A stretch of 64,000 nucleotides of DNA, taken from contig NC_085124.1 in the NCBI RefSeq assembly GCF_030269925.1, positions 5,394,001 through 5,458,000 of the forward strand. The letters are read 5' to 3'. The notes under the pieces were generated by a model. That model saw only the letters and a list, made by a program, of their open reading frames with translations. It did not search any database and was not told where the DNA came from. The stretch is from Bombyx mori. Its lineage: Eukaryota > Arthropoda > Insecta > Lepidoptera > Bombycidae. The number at the start of each line of letters is the position of its first letter. Position 1 is the stretch's first letter. Shown in pieces: positions 32,635 through 44,790 of this stretch. A program made the translations under genes and the position numbers.

Positions 32635-32905
32635 TAGCTGACCCGGCAGACTTCGTAGTGCCTCAAACGATAAATAAAAGACCTATATAAGCTTTTGTAT
32701 AAAATAAACTTAACGTCCGACGGGGGACACATCAAAGGAAAAACCAAATTGTTATTTTTATTTAATTACGAGAATTTGCATATTTATCTACCTTTTAAAC
32801 CTTCTCTGGACTTCCACACATAATTCAAGACCAAAATTAGCCAAATCGGTCCAGCCGTTCTCGAGTTTTAGCGAGACTAACGAACAAGAAGATTATAGAG
32901 ATTAT
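32635..32905 (-). mobile_element. Non-autonomous Helitron-like element, second family
   Basis: The plus strand begins ctagctgacccggcagac and ends gcgagactaacgaac...tatagaga before a T. Read in reverse it starts TCTCTATAATC and ends CTAG before T, as expected for a Helitron. It differs from the family at 596. Confidence 0.65.
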
Positions 32906-33009
32906 TTTAATGATAAACTGTGAACTATGTAAAACTTCGTCCGAGACTAAGATGTGATCAAATTACGGAGCAATCTTCGAGTACCCGTGGAGATCCGGGC
33001 ATAAACTAA

Positions 33010-33245
33010 CTTTAATTAGCTGTCCGATGGCGGTCCGAACACGGTGCGTTGACTGTCGTCACCTAAAACTCAATCTGCGGGAATTAAAATCGTTTGGTTC
33101 GTATGATTCCACGTTTCACAACGCCCTCCACACTGCCAGAGACAAGAATATATGGAGAAAGATCGTGCTTGCGAAGGTGATACAAAAGGGTGGTCACGAC
33201 CCTCAGCAATGAGGAATACGACGCAAGGAGGGTTCGTATTACATA
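33010..33245 (+). mobile_element. RTE-like LINE C-terminal remnant
   Basis: The frame TARDKNIWRKIVLAKVIQKG, then GHDPQQ and stop, followed by a aaggagg tail, matches the ends at 12613 and 57595. Confidence 0.75.
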
Positions 33246-33334
33246 TTAACAAATAGTATATTTGGCCTCATAACTTATTCACTTAGACCATTATAATATT
33301 AGACAGTACCTTCCAAACGAATTGAATCAATCGT

Positions 33335-33372
33335 AGCCTAAAGCTCGTCTATCCATCTAAGCAATAAAAAAA
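33335..33372 (+). mobile_element. Bm1 3' tip, plus orientation
   Basis: aagctcgtctatccatctaa and the poly(A); abuts a minus-strand Bm1, tail to tail. Confidence 0.7.
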
Positions 33373-33375
33373 AAG

Positions 33376-33596
33376 TCCGAGCTCACGGCCCACCCGGAGT
33401 TAAGCGGTAACCGGAGCCTATAGACATCTACAACGTAAATTCTGCCACCTACCTTGTGATATAAGTTTTAAAGTGTCAGTATAGTTACAACGCCTACCCC
33501 ACCCTTCAAACCAAAACGCATTACTGCTTCACGGCAGAAATAGGCAGGGTAGCGGTACCTACCCGTGCGGACTCACAAGAGGTTCTACCACCAGTA
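33376..33596 (-). mobile_element. Bm1 SINE lacking its tail
   Basis: From gagctcacggcccac to gaggttctaccaccagta. The usual tail bases are missing at the junction with the opposite fragment. Confidence 0.88.
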
Positions 33597-34184
33597 AAAC
33601 TTAAAATATAACGTAAAATATATGATTTAAGTCATTCAATTATCATCTAATCACTTACGAAATCCTGAGATTGCTAATTTTAACGACTCGTCCAGTTTTA
33701 GGAGCCCTCTGATTGAGAGCTAATGATGATTGGCAGGATTAACTAATGGCTACGGAAGTGCTCTTGACAGACCGACCGTTGTTCTTGTGTTCAATGAAAC
33801 TTGTTTGGAAATGCTTTATGTAAGTGCATTGTCGTGTTAAATTCTAGAATAAAAGCCATTTACTGTACAATACACTCGTTTCTCTCACAATAATAAAAGC
33901 ATTGAGTTAAAAATCACGATCAAAATCCAGCTGTTTCATGCGCGGCTCTTGGGATGACGCTCTCGAGAAAGCTTGATTCAACACTTATTCGTTTTTAGTT
34001 TTTAAAAAATCTTACCAACGTACCTATATCTATGTGACGTCTTTGTTGACGAGTTATCGCAAATGGCAGCCTGTTAACAACGTTTTAACAACGTTCATGT
34101 AAACTGCCAGTACAGACGGGTATTGTGCCTTAAGCGTAGAAGCTCGACGAGAGAAACTAATCCATAGACACCATAGATACACCG
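33597..34184. other. Unassigned sequence
   Basis: Nothing recognised. Confidence 0.5.
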
Positions 34185-34440
34185 AGCCGCGTTTATACTA
34201 GGACGCCTCTATCCTATTGCGACGAAGGGTTCGGCGAGTAAATTTACCCACAAACACAGCTCACTGAGTTTTTCGCCGGTTGTTCTCAGTGGGTCGCGAT
34301 TCTGATTTCAGTTTTAGATTCTAAGCACTACTCTTGCTAGGGCTAGTGTTGGTGAGTTCTCTAAAATGAAGCCCGTGAGCTTAAATATAATAGCTAGGAT
34401 AGCCTTTTAGATTGGCAGCGAATAGGTTAGGTTAAAAAAA
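34185..34440 (+). mobile_element. Jockey-like LINE 3' UTR
   Basis: Hairpin ctcactgag...ctcagtggg, then gctagggctagtgttgg, agcccgtgagct and a terminal ggttaggttaaaaaaa. Same UTR as 14215-14525. Confidence 0.72.
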
Positions 34441-35273
34441 TCAGACGCATAATGCTCGTCTGTATTGCAATTGCAATAAAATTTAGAAGTAGAGGTTTTG
34501 GTGGTTGACTATGTTTATTAGATCTGATAGATCAATGCGCTGGGAACTCAGTCAATTTACGTATAAGGCAAAATATAAAATATGTATATGAGACTAGTCA
34601 CGAGATTGTTTTGTCATTATACCTACTATTATTTTCAATATTTCGAATACTTTTTATTTCTTTTCTAAACAGTAAAAGTCAAATTGTTTTAATTACGAAC
34701 CTAAGAATATACTGAACATACTAATATTATTAGTATAATACGTAAAATGTTGTAATATTAATTTCACTGATAAGTTTTCGCGTATTACCGACATAATAAT
34801 ATGTATTAATTTGTCAACTGTGTTAGTATCAACCGTAACTCAAGTGGAAAGCGGTTTGATGATCCCAAACTTTATTTACCTATATCGGGACGGTCTGGAC
34901 TGAATCATACAATAATCAACTTAATTAAAATCAATTTGGTCTTACTTGGCCATTGTGGCGTGTTCGTCCGAACTGACAGAAACTTCCACAGATGGCCACT
35001 GTAGTTCCGTACAGTGTAGTATTGAATGTACACTGTAGTATTAGAATATTATGTAGAATGTACACTGTAGAATGTCTTATATAACTAAAAACTTTCTATA
35101 AATCAGCTAACGATACCTTGGATATTCAAGAATCTTATTCTACTTTATAGGTAGGTAATTGATTTCGCGAGAAAAATATGACAGGAAAAAATAATAGCAC
35201 AGCCCCAAAACGATGTTAAAATTCTTGTACGTCAGTGATCTGTGGTCAAATCACAATAAATAATGGCAAGGGA
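34441..35273. other. Unassigned AT-rich sequence
   Basis: No feature beyond a short local duplication of tacactgtagta near 35010-35070. Confidence 0.5.
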
Positions 35274-35675
35274 CTTTTTGGCGGGAACGCGAGGAGTGAA
35301 GTTGTGTGATTTGTTTTATTTTGTCTATTTAGTGTTTCTTCGGGTATAAATGTGTAATAATGGTGGTTTATTAACTGTTTAATATCTGTGAAAGTGCACA
35401 AATGTGGGAAAATGAAACAAAGCCGCTGGACGTAACTTCTCGGGATCCTCCAAAAAGTCCACTGAAAAAATCTTAGTAAATGTCCACCATTTTACTGAGA
35501 TTATATTTCATCCCATTTCATTTCATTTAATTTCATCCCAGTTGATTAATGTCTCAAATTAATCATCTTCATTTCATTTCACTCCATAATATCATTTTTC
35601 ATAAAAATATGAATATAAATTAAAATAAGACATGACCTAAAGGTCTTAGTTACCAGGTCATAAAATCCATTAAAA
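35274..35675 (+). mobile_element. Short non-autonomous retroposon, copy 2
   Basis: About 90 percent alike to 25841-26246 by eye over the whole length, including the small frame (here MWENETKPLDVTSRDPPKSP) without shift. A target duplication is not clear. Confidence 0.78.
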
Positions 35676-35844
35676 AAAGTCAGTTCTTTTATAATTTTTT
35701 TAAAATTAATTGCCTCAATGGTCATGATTAGAACAAACACTCTTAGGAGTTATAGTCTTGTTTGTCAATGTGGTGTTTCATAATCCGAACATGTTTTCAA
35801 AGATATAGTAGGTACCGTACTTAGTTCGTGAAAAATTATAAATC

Positions 35845-36150
35845 TTATACCTTTAAACGAGCAATTCTTGTATACATATATATAATCTGAATCTCGGAAA
35901 CGGCCCCAACGATTTTTATACAATTTAGTGTACAGGGGATTTTGGGGGCGATAAATCGATCTAATTAGCGATTAAACAGTAATAGCTACGATTTATTTTC
36001 AGAAAATATTGTTTTGTTCGTGTTTTCAATAATCAACTTTATCGATAATGAACTTTAATGAACTTCTCGACATCTATTGGCGAATAATAATACTATTTTT
36101 CTTAATTGAGAGCAACTAACTGCTTTAAAGACACAACAAAACGGCGTTAT
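35845..36150 (-). repeat. Dispersed repeat, copy 2
   Basis: Inverted counterpart of 2995-3270 (ctttaaacgagcaattcttg, then ctgaatctcggaaacgg). Confidence 0.7.
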
Positions 36151-37199
36151 CAAAAAAGCATGCGTATACTTATGTACGCGCGTAAGAAGTTATACTTTAT
36201 TTTTATTAAATTTATTTCTTTTTTTTTAAATATTAAATAATTAATAATACATATTTAACGTTAATAATTCAATAATATTTAGTATGAATTATATTAAATA
36301 ATGATTTTCTCATTTATATTACTAAAAAATTAATGCTAATAACACTTTTTTTTACGAGTGTACATGCGCGAAAGTTCACCTGCGGCTATATTCAGACTCG
36401 CCAAGTTATGTCAGTCGTATTGTAATCTAATTAAAACTGTAACTTCATTTCTGTTAATTTCACTCTCATCAATTTTTCATAACGCGCCTAAAGAAGTACA
36501 ACTTAAAAAAAACCGAGCAAAGCTCATCGTCTAGTTATTTATAATTGAACGGACTATATTGATGAAAGCAGCACTATGTCACAGATTAAAATTTTTGAGG
36601 CAACGGCTCCATTTTCTTCATGCCTCTGATGATGTCATCCTTGAAAAGCGCGGATATTGTGAATGCTTAAGAAAAGTTTAAATAACTTTATTAAATTAGT
36701 CTATAGGTATATTTAAAAAAAGTTTTATAAAAATCACACCCTTTTTTAACCAATGCCCATTAAACGGTAATTTGCACTATATTACCATATAGACGAATAG
36801 TACCTTACAGGCCACGTAAATCACATAATGTTTGAAACAACGAAATGTTTCGTAAATAAAAACGCGAGATTAAGCCGTAAAAATACTTTTTATTATGTCT
36901 ACGACTATCGGAAACCGAAGGACATACTACAGTCTTAACTAGTTAAAATATATATGATGTAAAAACTAGCTAACTAGCTAGCTAGTACTCAAACACGATG
37001 GCAAAACAGACGAAACTGAGTTATCAAACAGTTGGTTGTTCGAATCGTTGTAATCTCATTTCGTTGCGCCAAGAGGGTCGAGTAATAGGGTCGTATGTTG
37101 TCGTGAGCTGACGAAACTAATTTTCTCATGACGCACCGGGAAAAGGTGTCGTTGCGATGTAAAGGTTTTTAGTCAGAGCAATTCCCTTTAAGGTTTCCT
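36151..37199. other. Unassigned AT-rich sequence
   Basis: Contains aaccgagcaaagctc at about 36512-36526, a word common at ends of lepidopteran retroposons, and a gctagcta run near 36970. Otherwise nothing. Confidence 0.45.
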
Positions 37200-37347
37200 T
37201 TTTTTTGTTTTTTTTATTGACAGATGGGTGGACGAGCTCACAGCCCACCTGGTGTTAAGTGGTTACTGGAGCCCATAGACATCCACAACGTAAATGCGCC
37301 ACCCACCTTGAGATATAAGTTCTAAGGTCTCAGTATAGTTACATACA
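37200..37347 (-). mobile_element. Bm1 SINE, 3' part
   Basis: From the reversed tail to ggtctcagtatagttac, then unrelated sequence. Confidence 0.9.
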
Positions 37348-37724
37348 TAGTATAGTTTCTAAGAAAATCGCTTGTTTTTCTAACGGTACTGAATTATTTT
37401 CGAATTCACGTTAATATCACGGTGGACTGTTTAAAAACACGTGAAGTCTTTGTACCGTCAGGTAAAAAAAAAGGGGCAGCTATTTCAATAAGCGACCTTT
37501 TTGCTGGCAATGGACGGCTCAACTATAGTTTTAATTGATTATTCGACAGCCCAAGTGGAATTTCGTCACCCATTCTGAAACATGAAATTGAAGTCTGATA
37601 TTGGGGCAACTGTTGTTCTTACAAACAAGAATGAGCGATTTCTTTACAGAAATGCGTATGACAATCTTACGGGCTCTTACAGATATCATATTATAGAAAA
37701 GATGTTGTTTATTAAGCGTGTGTT

Positions 37725-37862
37725 CGTTTTTTTTTCCCTACCTTAACTGGTAACCTTGGAGGGTTTTGCCAGCGTAACCGAGCGGGTAGGTGAGCTCACG
37801 GGACTCAAACCGGAGGACGTTGCTAACACTAGCCCTAGCAAGGGCAGTGCTTCGCAGTGTGC
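37725..37862 (-). mobile_element. Jockey-like LINE 3' UTR, end only
   Basis: T run, ccctaccttaactggtaacc and gggcagtgcttcgcag match the end of 14215-14525; truncated before the hairpin. Confidence 0.72.
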
Positions 37863-38713
37863 AATCGTGAGAACAATCCAAAGTACCAAAGTACCTGTCT
37901 CAGGATAGAAAAAAATGACATGACCAGCAAATACTTATCAGAATAATATCTGACAGCGTCGACCTCGGTCACGAATGGCTCGCCTTTGTTTGGTTATCCG
38001 GATCAGTGTCAAGTAGAATCCGGTTACCTCAATACATTACATCACAACGAGCAACACTTCGAGTCCAAGGGAGCAGCGTCTTTCAACAAAATGAACGTGA
38101 GTAGGCATTTTCATTTTATGAAGCCACCGTTGCTAGCTTCGTATTTTAAAAGTTGATAATTATCTAAGATCGGAAAATCAAGAAAAGCTCATGAATTATA
38201 ATCAAGGTATCATTGATTTACTTAGCACGTTGGGCATTATTGTTTCTCCCTCTGGCCTATCATATTTAAATATAATATAATAAATATATATTATAGTAAA
38301 ATGAGGACTACAGAGCAATTTTAATTCTTTCATTTAAAATAGTCAAACATCATACTTAAGGTTGTTAAATATTAAATCGAGTAAGTTGATCTTAAAATTA
38401 AATGTGGTGTTATATGGAAAACTACTCAGAGTTAGTAATCAATGATTGAACCGTTCTAGTTCTTAAAGGTGGAAAATAAAACGTAACTAATATAGGTCAC
38501 CAGGTCACTATTGAGGTGCAGTAATAAACGCGAATAAGTTAACTTTGTGTGTGTGCTTCGGCAAATTCCGGGCTACCAACGTAACGAAACTTTTGAATAT
38601 ATTCCTTTCTTTTTGTTACCACAACAATATAATTGATTTAAATATAAATACTGATCGAATTAACTGCAAAACTTCTTGATACTTGAGGTAGCAAAATTAA
38701 TTTAATTTTTTTT
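37863..38713. other. Unassigned sequence
   Basis: Nothing recognised. Confidence 0.5.
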
Positions 38714-38966
38714 AATTACTGGTGGTAGGACCTCTTGTGAGTCCGCACGGGTAGCTACCACCAACCCGCTTATTTCTGCCGTGAAGCAATAATGCGTTTC
38801 GGGTTGAAGGGCGGGGCAGCCGTTGTAACTATACTGAGACCTTAGAACTCGTATCTCAAGGTGGATGGCGGCATTTACGTTGTAGATATCTATGGGCTCC
38901 AGTAACCACCAGGTGGGCTGTGAGCTCGTCCACCCATCTAAGCAATAAAAATAAAATAAAAAAACA
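38714..38966 (+). mobile_element. Bm1 SINE, body and tail
   Basis: Starts aattactggtggtaggacc and ends aagcaataaaaataaaataaa; tRNA-like head absent. Confidence 0.92.
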
Positions 38967-39790
38967 TTGCATTACGTAATGATTCATAGCGTAACTGAAT
39001 ACAACGTGGCATTTGTTCGATTGAAATTTTTAAGTTCCTAAAATCACCCAGAATTTTCTTGTTTATAATACAATATTTTGTATTGTAATATACTTTGCTA
39101 TTATAAGATAAGAAGGTAGAAAAAGGTTTCATGTCAAAATATGAAACATAAGAAGTAACTGTGGAGTGGAAGAACAAGTCTTAATTTTATTTTGAAAGCC
39201 AGAACTGAACGCCGGCGGATGTGGGCGTAATAACAGGAGATTTATAACTTTATTGGAACAAATTACTTGCTCACCGGGTTTTCCTTTTTGAAAGGTAAGA
39301 TTTCTTTAATTTTATTTAGTGCATGTAGCATACTATAACTTTTATTATATCGCTAGTTTTTCGATGTGATCTTAAATGAAAATGATCTATCAGGGTATTA
39401 GAAGATTTTACGCCAATCCCAAGTCTACCTTGCCAGGAAAGCTTCGTGGGGCTGGGAGCCTGACATTAACCGGGTGTCGGAACAAAATATAACAGTGATA
39501 CATGCTGTGCGGACGGATTTGTTGTACGAAGTCGAGAGGCAAATTAGTAATACTGTTTATTATTATTCATATACCAGGTACTTATTACGAATCTGAAGTC
39601 GATACTATTATAATTAACATTTGTTTCTATCGCAATAATGACTTGTTTTAACTGTTAGAATTACACGGAGTAAGAAGGCAAAGATTGACGCTTTTGAAAT
39701 GGGGTGTTGTTAGATGTTGCGAATTCTATGGATTGCACGTCGGACCAACTTATCCATTCTGAAGTAACTCGGTATTACTATAAGGGTAAC
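38967..39790. other. Unassigned sequence
   Basis: A 79-codon minus frame beside the Bm1 tail has no motif. Nothing else. Confidence 0.45.
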
Positions 39791-40055
39791 CGCTGTCTGC
39801 TTCCAGATTATTCTCAAGTACTTCAGTCACATCGCTCGTAGAGATTCTGATAACATAAAGAAGCTTATGGTGGTCGGTTTAGTTGACGGGAGAAGATCAC
39901 GCGGTCGCTCACTTATCCGCTGGTCAGAATTGATAAAGACGCTCACCGGCCTGCCAATAACCGACGCTATAAAGATCGCGGAGGATACGAAGACATGGAG
40001 AAACATAGTGCTCAACACTTCAGCAATGAAGATACCTAATAAGAAGAACTGTTAG
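39791..40055 (+). mobile_element. RTE-like LINE C-terminal remnant
   Basis: The frame YFSHIARRDSDNIKKLMVVG, then GRRSRGRSLIRWSELIK and EDTKTWRNIV, is the RTE-family C-terminus (compare GHIARRED...GRPPTRWTDD at 20550-20660). It is 5'-truncated. Confidence 0.85.
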
Positions 40056-40073
40056 GAAAATAACTGTTAGGTT

Positions 40074-40317
40074 TTTACTGGTGGTAGGACCTCTTGTGAG
40101 TCCGCACGGATAGGTACCACCACCCTGCCTATTTCTGCCGTGAAGCAGTAATGCGTTTCGGTTTGCAGGGTGGGGCAGCCGTTGTAACTATACTTGAGAC
40201 CTTAGAACTCATATTTCAAGGTGGGTGGCGGCATTTACGTTGTGGATGTCTATGGGCTCCAGTAACCACTTAACACCAGGTGGGCTGTGAGCTCGCCCAC
40301 TCATCTAAACAAAAAAA
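40074..40317 (+). mobile_element. Bm1 SINE, body and tail
   Basis: tactggtggtaggacctc to catctaaacaaaaaaaa; head absent. Confidence 0.92.
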
Positions 40318-41019
40318 AATGTTTACTGCTCAATATCGGCCCATATTCTACTGTGCTATGTACATACATCAGATACATACTATGTGCAAGACAAGAAGAA
40401 ACACACTCGGACCTTGAACTAAGGTACCTTTAATGAAAATACATCATTTCGACACCTAATGAAATTTGGTATGTTTGTTAATGTCACTAACCACTTAGCC
40501 AATGAGGTGTTTCATTTAGCAGATGTGGTGACTATGCCAAATACACAAGATTTTGAAAAACTCTATACTGCCTAGTTTTTCTGCTAGCCAGTCGTGTGTT
40601 TCGGCTTGAAAGTTAAGAGAGCCGTGATGCATTTATATTCTAGATTTCAGCCTCACGTCTTAGGGTGGGTGAAAATTGGTCTAGTTATGGTCTGTCTTTT
40701 AGCAACAGATACACCGTGAGCTGTTTCTTCACTAATTAAAACAATAAAAAAATAATGAAAGATAAGCTTGAAAAATATTAATAGAATTCGACTACCTACT
40801 CTGTGGCAGCAAAGCAATTCAGCGCCAACGCTCATTAAGAATAATAAACGATGCCCGAACAGGGAGAGTTGATGCAGTCAAGTCACGTCCCCTGAAGCCG
40901 ATCGATCCCTGAATATATAACTGACCAAAGCGTTTGTTTACGAGACTACCCCGATCGTTATTTGGATACCGAATTAGTACCGTTACCCAGTCACATTTCT
41001 ACATTTGTCTATTATTTGT
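40318..41019. other. Mostly unassigned; decayed Bm1 at 40590-40755
   Basis: At 40590-40755 the order ttcggcttgaaag, cctcacgtcttagggtgggtg, gtgagct and acaataaaaaa follows plus-strand Bm1 with heavy decay. The rest has no feature. Confidence 0.45.
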
Positions 41020-41215
41020 TGCTAGTTCCACGGTGTTTCCCAAACGCTATGACATGTCCCTCTTCAAACGAGGCTTGTGGAGAGTATTAAGCGATAGGCG
41101 GCGGCTTGGCTCTGCCCCTGGCAATGCTGAAGTCCATGGGCGATTGTAACCACTCACCATCAGGTGGGTCGTATGCTCGTTCGTCTGCCTACAAGCGCAA
41201 TAAAAAAAAAATTTT
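41020..41215 (+). mobile_element. LINE 3' end (RLWNELP family)
   Basis: The frame STVFPKRYDMSLFKRGLWRV is followed by the UTR ggcggcttggctctgccc and caagcgcaataaaaaaaa. Plus-strand relative of 26990 and 60018. Confidence 0.82.
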
Positions 41216-41400
41216 TTTTTAGCACGATTGAAATACAGGGTGCTCGTAAAGAAGATCATTCTCGTGGAAACACGGAAATCACAACAATGGAGACAATATA
41301 CATTTACTATCCCTTTCCAATTTGGTGAAGCCGCAGTGTAACGCGAAGATAGTTGGCAGACGCCGACCTTGGAAACTGTTGATTTCGATTATTTTTAAAT

Positions 41401-41468
41401 TGTTATGTCTATGGGCTCCGCTAGCCATTGAATACCATGTCAGCTAAAAGCTCGTCGGCCCATCTATT
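41401..41468 (+). mobile_element. Bm1 3' fragment, decayed
   Basis: atgtctatgggctccgctag to gctcgtcggcccatcta. Confidence 0.7.
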
Positions 41469-41475
41469 TTATTTT

Positions 41476-41825
41476 GGAACGAAGTTCCTTATGGGTCGAT
41501 GCGGAGGGGTACCCTAACCGGGAAAAAACGTCCGTAACGTAAGATTTTTATTAGTAATGCACACAGTGTACGATTTAACTTTGTAATAACGTACAAATTA
41601 GTATTGCACACAGTGTACGACTTAACTTTGTAATAACGTACAAAAAATTAATTTTTTTTATCATTGACCACGATCTCAGAGCGTTCGTTTGCGCAATACA
41701 CTAACTCTCTGGGTTGTTGCGAAACCTCAGTTTTATTTTCTTTATACTCGAATAGAACTTAAAATTAATATTTTTATAATAAGGAACTTCGTTCCTATAC
41801 GGTGTCCCACGACACCCCACATCTT
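41476..41825 (+). repeat. MITE-like dispersed repeat, copy 2
   Basis: Starts GGAACGAAGTTCCTTAT and ends with its inverse plus ggtgtcccacgacacc. It has an internal deletion (about 60 bp after cactaactct) and a local duplication of acacagtgtacga relative to the other copies. Confidence 0.78.
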
Positions 41826-42224
41826 TTTATTTTATTTTATTTGGAAGACAAACAGTGAACTTAAACTGTATAAAGTAAAATAGAAATAAAATATGAAATA
41901 TAAAAAATAAAATGAAATATGCTTCTAAAAAAAAAAAAAACCCGGATCAATAGTGATACTGTTATTGACATTTCTTCAGTAAACACATAAGTTGCTTGTT
42001 CAAAGAATCTCTGTATTCTTTCCATAATTCGCTCCCGTGAGTTCCGTGAGACTAACCGCCCGGAATCGTGTTTCCTGTAAGGTGTTTTGTTTTCTTTTGT
42101 TTTCCTTTATACGCAGATTCAATAAAAAATACCAAGCTGTTTTGTGTGTGTACAATAGGAAAAGTCGGATTGGTTTATTTAGACGTATGTTTGCGTTGAG
42201 AAATAGACACAGACGCAGCTTGAA
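41826..42224. other. Unassigned sequence
   Basis: Nothing recognised. Confidence 0.5.
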
Positions 42225-42489
42225 CGTTTTTTATTGCATAGACGGGTGAACAATCTCACAGGCTACCTGGTTAAATTAATTTTAATTAGATACATAGTTA
42301 ATAATTATTAACAAACATTACTAATGTAAATTAAATTAAAGGTTACTGGGACCTATATAATGCCGTCCCTACGTGAATGCTGTCGTCCACGTTGGGACAG
42401 GAAATCTATCTCTAAGTCGCTAAACGACTGTCCCATCCTTCAAATAAGAACGTTCCTGCTTCACGGCAGAAACAGACACTGTGGTGATA
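42225..42489 (-). mobile_element. Decayed Bm1 with internal insertion
   Basis: gttttttattgcatagacgggtgaac and tgcttcacggcagaaacagacactgtggtg match the two ends of the body; about 60 bp of AT-rich sequence interrupts it. Confidence 0.6.
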
Positions 42490-42790
42490 CTTGAAGTGAT
42501 ACTTGAAGAGCCTAAAAGCACCAAGAGTGGACCCGGGGGATCCGACAAGACATGTTTTGGAGGAGGGCGGCTTTGCTTTGCCCCGTCGTTTGAGTCGGAT
42601 ATGTAGTTAGCAGTGGCCACGATAAGAGGATTATCGTGCCGCGCTGCTTTTTCAAAGTAGCGCTCTGACGCTTTTCTAAGATACTTACGTACAGGTTCTA
42701 GATTTAGCTCGTCGTGAAGATTTACATTCCTCACGCACCAGAAATTGTGTTGCAGAAGGCCTATATCCCGTTTTATAATATAGGAGTAAC
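42490..42790 (-). pseudogene. Jockey-like LINE C-terminus and start of 3' UTR
   Basis: The minus frame LHDELNLEPVRKYLRKASER, then AARHDNPLIVATANY and PPKHVLSDPPGPLLVL, is the C-terminus of a Jockey-type reverse transcriptase protein. The following aggctcttcaagt stretch links it to the 3' UTR seen at 14500. The rest of the UTR and the upstream domains are missing. Confidence 0.78.
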
Positions 42791-44215
42791 GTATAGTTTG
42801 AATTAGAAACCAGGTGCAAAATTTAAAAAAATATAATGAGGTTCGTAATTGCGCTAAATTATATAAGCCGTATTAAACGTATGTAGTACATATTTGGGTG
42901 GTTTTACGTGTATGTATGTACATATAGGTGAGTAGTGTGAAGCGAAATTTAGCTACAAGGTTTTTTTACCTTCGAGACCGAGAGTTTTCTAATGTCGACG
43001 TACGATGTTATAAGCATATGGAAATGGAAATGTTATAAGCATATGGCCCTTTGGAAGGCATTTTGAAAAGGTAGTACGGATAGAAGGAGTTTTTTTTTTA
43101 AAACCTCGATCTTTGCTCAGAGTTACGCATTCAGCTGTTAGTGTAGAAGTGATTTTCAAAGATACCCTCATTTCCCGCCATTCTGCTGTTTCAGCCATGA
43201 TATTTTTACTGTTCTCGTAGGCAACCTTCTTACTTTTTGGACTGACGGATGATTGAATTGTTTCACTACAACTAGCGTTCACTGGACTTGACAAATCTAA
43301 AGATTAAAATTAATTTCGTGTATTATACATTTCTCATTTGCTGTGTCTAAGACATTTCTTTTCTTATAAAGCTGAAAAAAACGTTCCCTAAATGTTTTGT
43401 TTAATAACAATTCGTAAATAGCAACTCTATTGATAGACAAGTAATAAGCTATGGCTGTTGTATGTGTATTTTGATGTATCTACTTCGTGTCCCAAATTTG
43501 GTAGTGAATTTCCCTTAATAATAATAAGAATAATAAAATCAATTACTGCCTTTCACACTAAATAAAATATAGAAAAGAAAAGAAAACAAGAAAAAGGCAA
43601 AAGGAGATGGCTCAGCTAATGTTGTTCAAAGTCGATAAATCGAACAGCGCTGATTTTCAGTCACCCCCGTTTCCCTTTGGTACATTGCGGGAATGAAGGC
43701 TAGGTACGTGTGTACAGACTTAGAACATAGTATAAAAAAGTATAAAAATAAAAAAAGAAACAAAACAAAAATGGTCCCTAGTAAATAACTACCATATAGA
43801 ACTTTTCGACCCATAAACGCCATGGAAATAAAATCAATAATATAAGATCAAACCGCTACCTATTATTTCGAACTATAGACGCGTTCAACAAAATTACATT
43901 ATTTGAACGTGATACATAAATTGAAGTGTCGGTTTCCGATACCAGGAATATTAAAATTGAGGGACGGCGTCGAAAACAAATTGAGCAGTCGTTTTTTTTA
44001 TTTTCCTCATACAAACCAGATTTACTGAGAGAATAACATTATAATTTTGCGACGTATTTTCTGAGTTACTTTCATTATTTACTGTGTGACTGTGAGTGAC
44101 TGTTGCTAAATGTACGAGAAACGCCCATTTTTTAAACTACTCAACATCACCATTCATCAGTTGATGGTACTATGGCAAAAACCTCCTCATAAATGCCAAC
44201 AACATATTTGGTAAG
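42791..44215. other. Unassigned AT-rich sequence
   Basis: A 101-codon minus frame (42989-43294) contains a duplicated tgttataagcatatgg stretch and no motif. Nothing supported. Confidence 0.45.
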
Positions 44216-44355
44216 TTTCACATTAATCGAATGATGATGATGATGACGATGGAGGATGAGGCGAGCCGAAGACCGGGCTCAGTAGTATAGATTGAGAGAG
44301 GTCTATGTCCAGCAGTGGATGACTGTGGGCTGATGATGATGACGATGACGACATT
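44216..44355 (+). mobile_element. RTE LINE 3' end with (GAT/GAC)n tail
   Basis: gaggtctatgtccagcagtgg then actgtgggctgatgatgatg: the last codons and tail of an RTE element; a second gatgatgatgatgac run precedes it. Confidence 0.75.
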
Positions 44356-44493
44356 GATCGAGTAATCCATATGTAAGTGCGTAGATTACGAACAAAATTC
44401 ATTTTTTAATGTTAAATCTAAATTTCCTTGTCATGTGTGCCATCATAGCTTTCTTTTTTTTCCATAAAATGGTTGGTTTTGGTATGGTTGGTT

Positions 44494-44732
44494 GGTTTTT
44501 TTTTGCCTAGATGGTTTGACGAGCTCACCACCTGGTGTTAAGTGGTTACCAGAGCTCATACACATCTACAACGTCAATACCGCCACCCATCTTGAGACAT
44601 GAGTTCTAAGGTCTCACTTTTAACAGTACAAGGGCTGCCCCGCCCTTCAAACCGAACCGCAGTACTGATTCACAGCCGAAATAGGCAGGGTGGTGGTATA
44701 TACCCGGGCGGACTCACAAGACGTTCTACGCG
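44494..44732 (-). mobile_element. Bm1 SINE, diverged body
   Basis: From ttttttttgcctagatgg to ggactcacaagacgttcta. Confidence 0.87.
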
Positions 44733-44790
44733 TTTGCTAACGCTAATAAAGTTTTCGCGCTTTGACTTGAAGGGTTCGCGTGTGACATGT

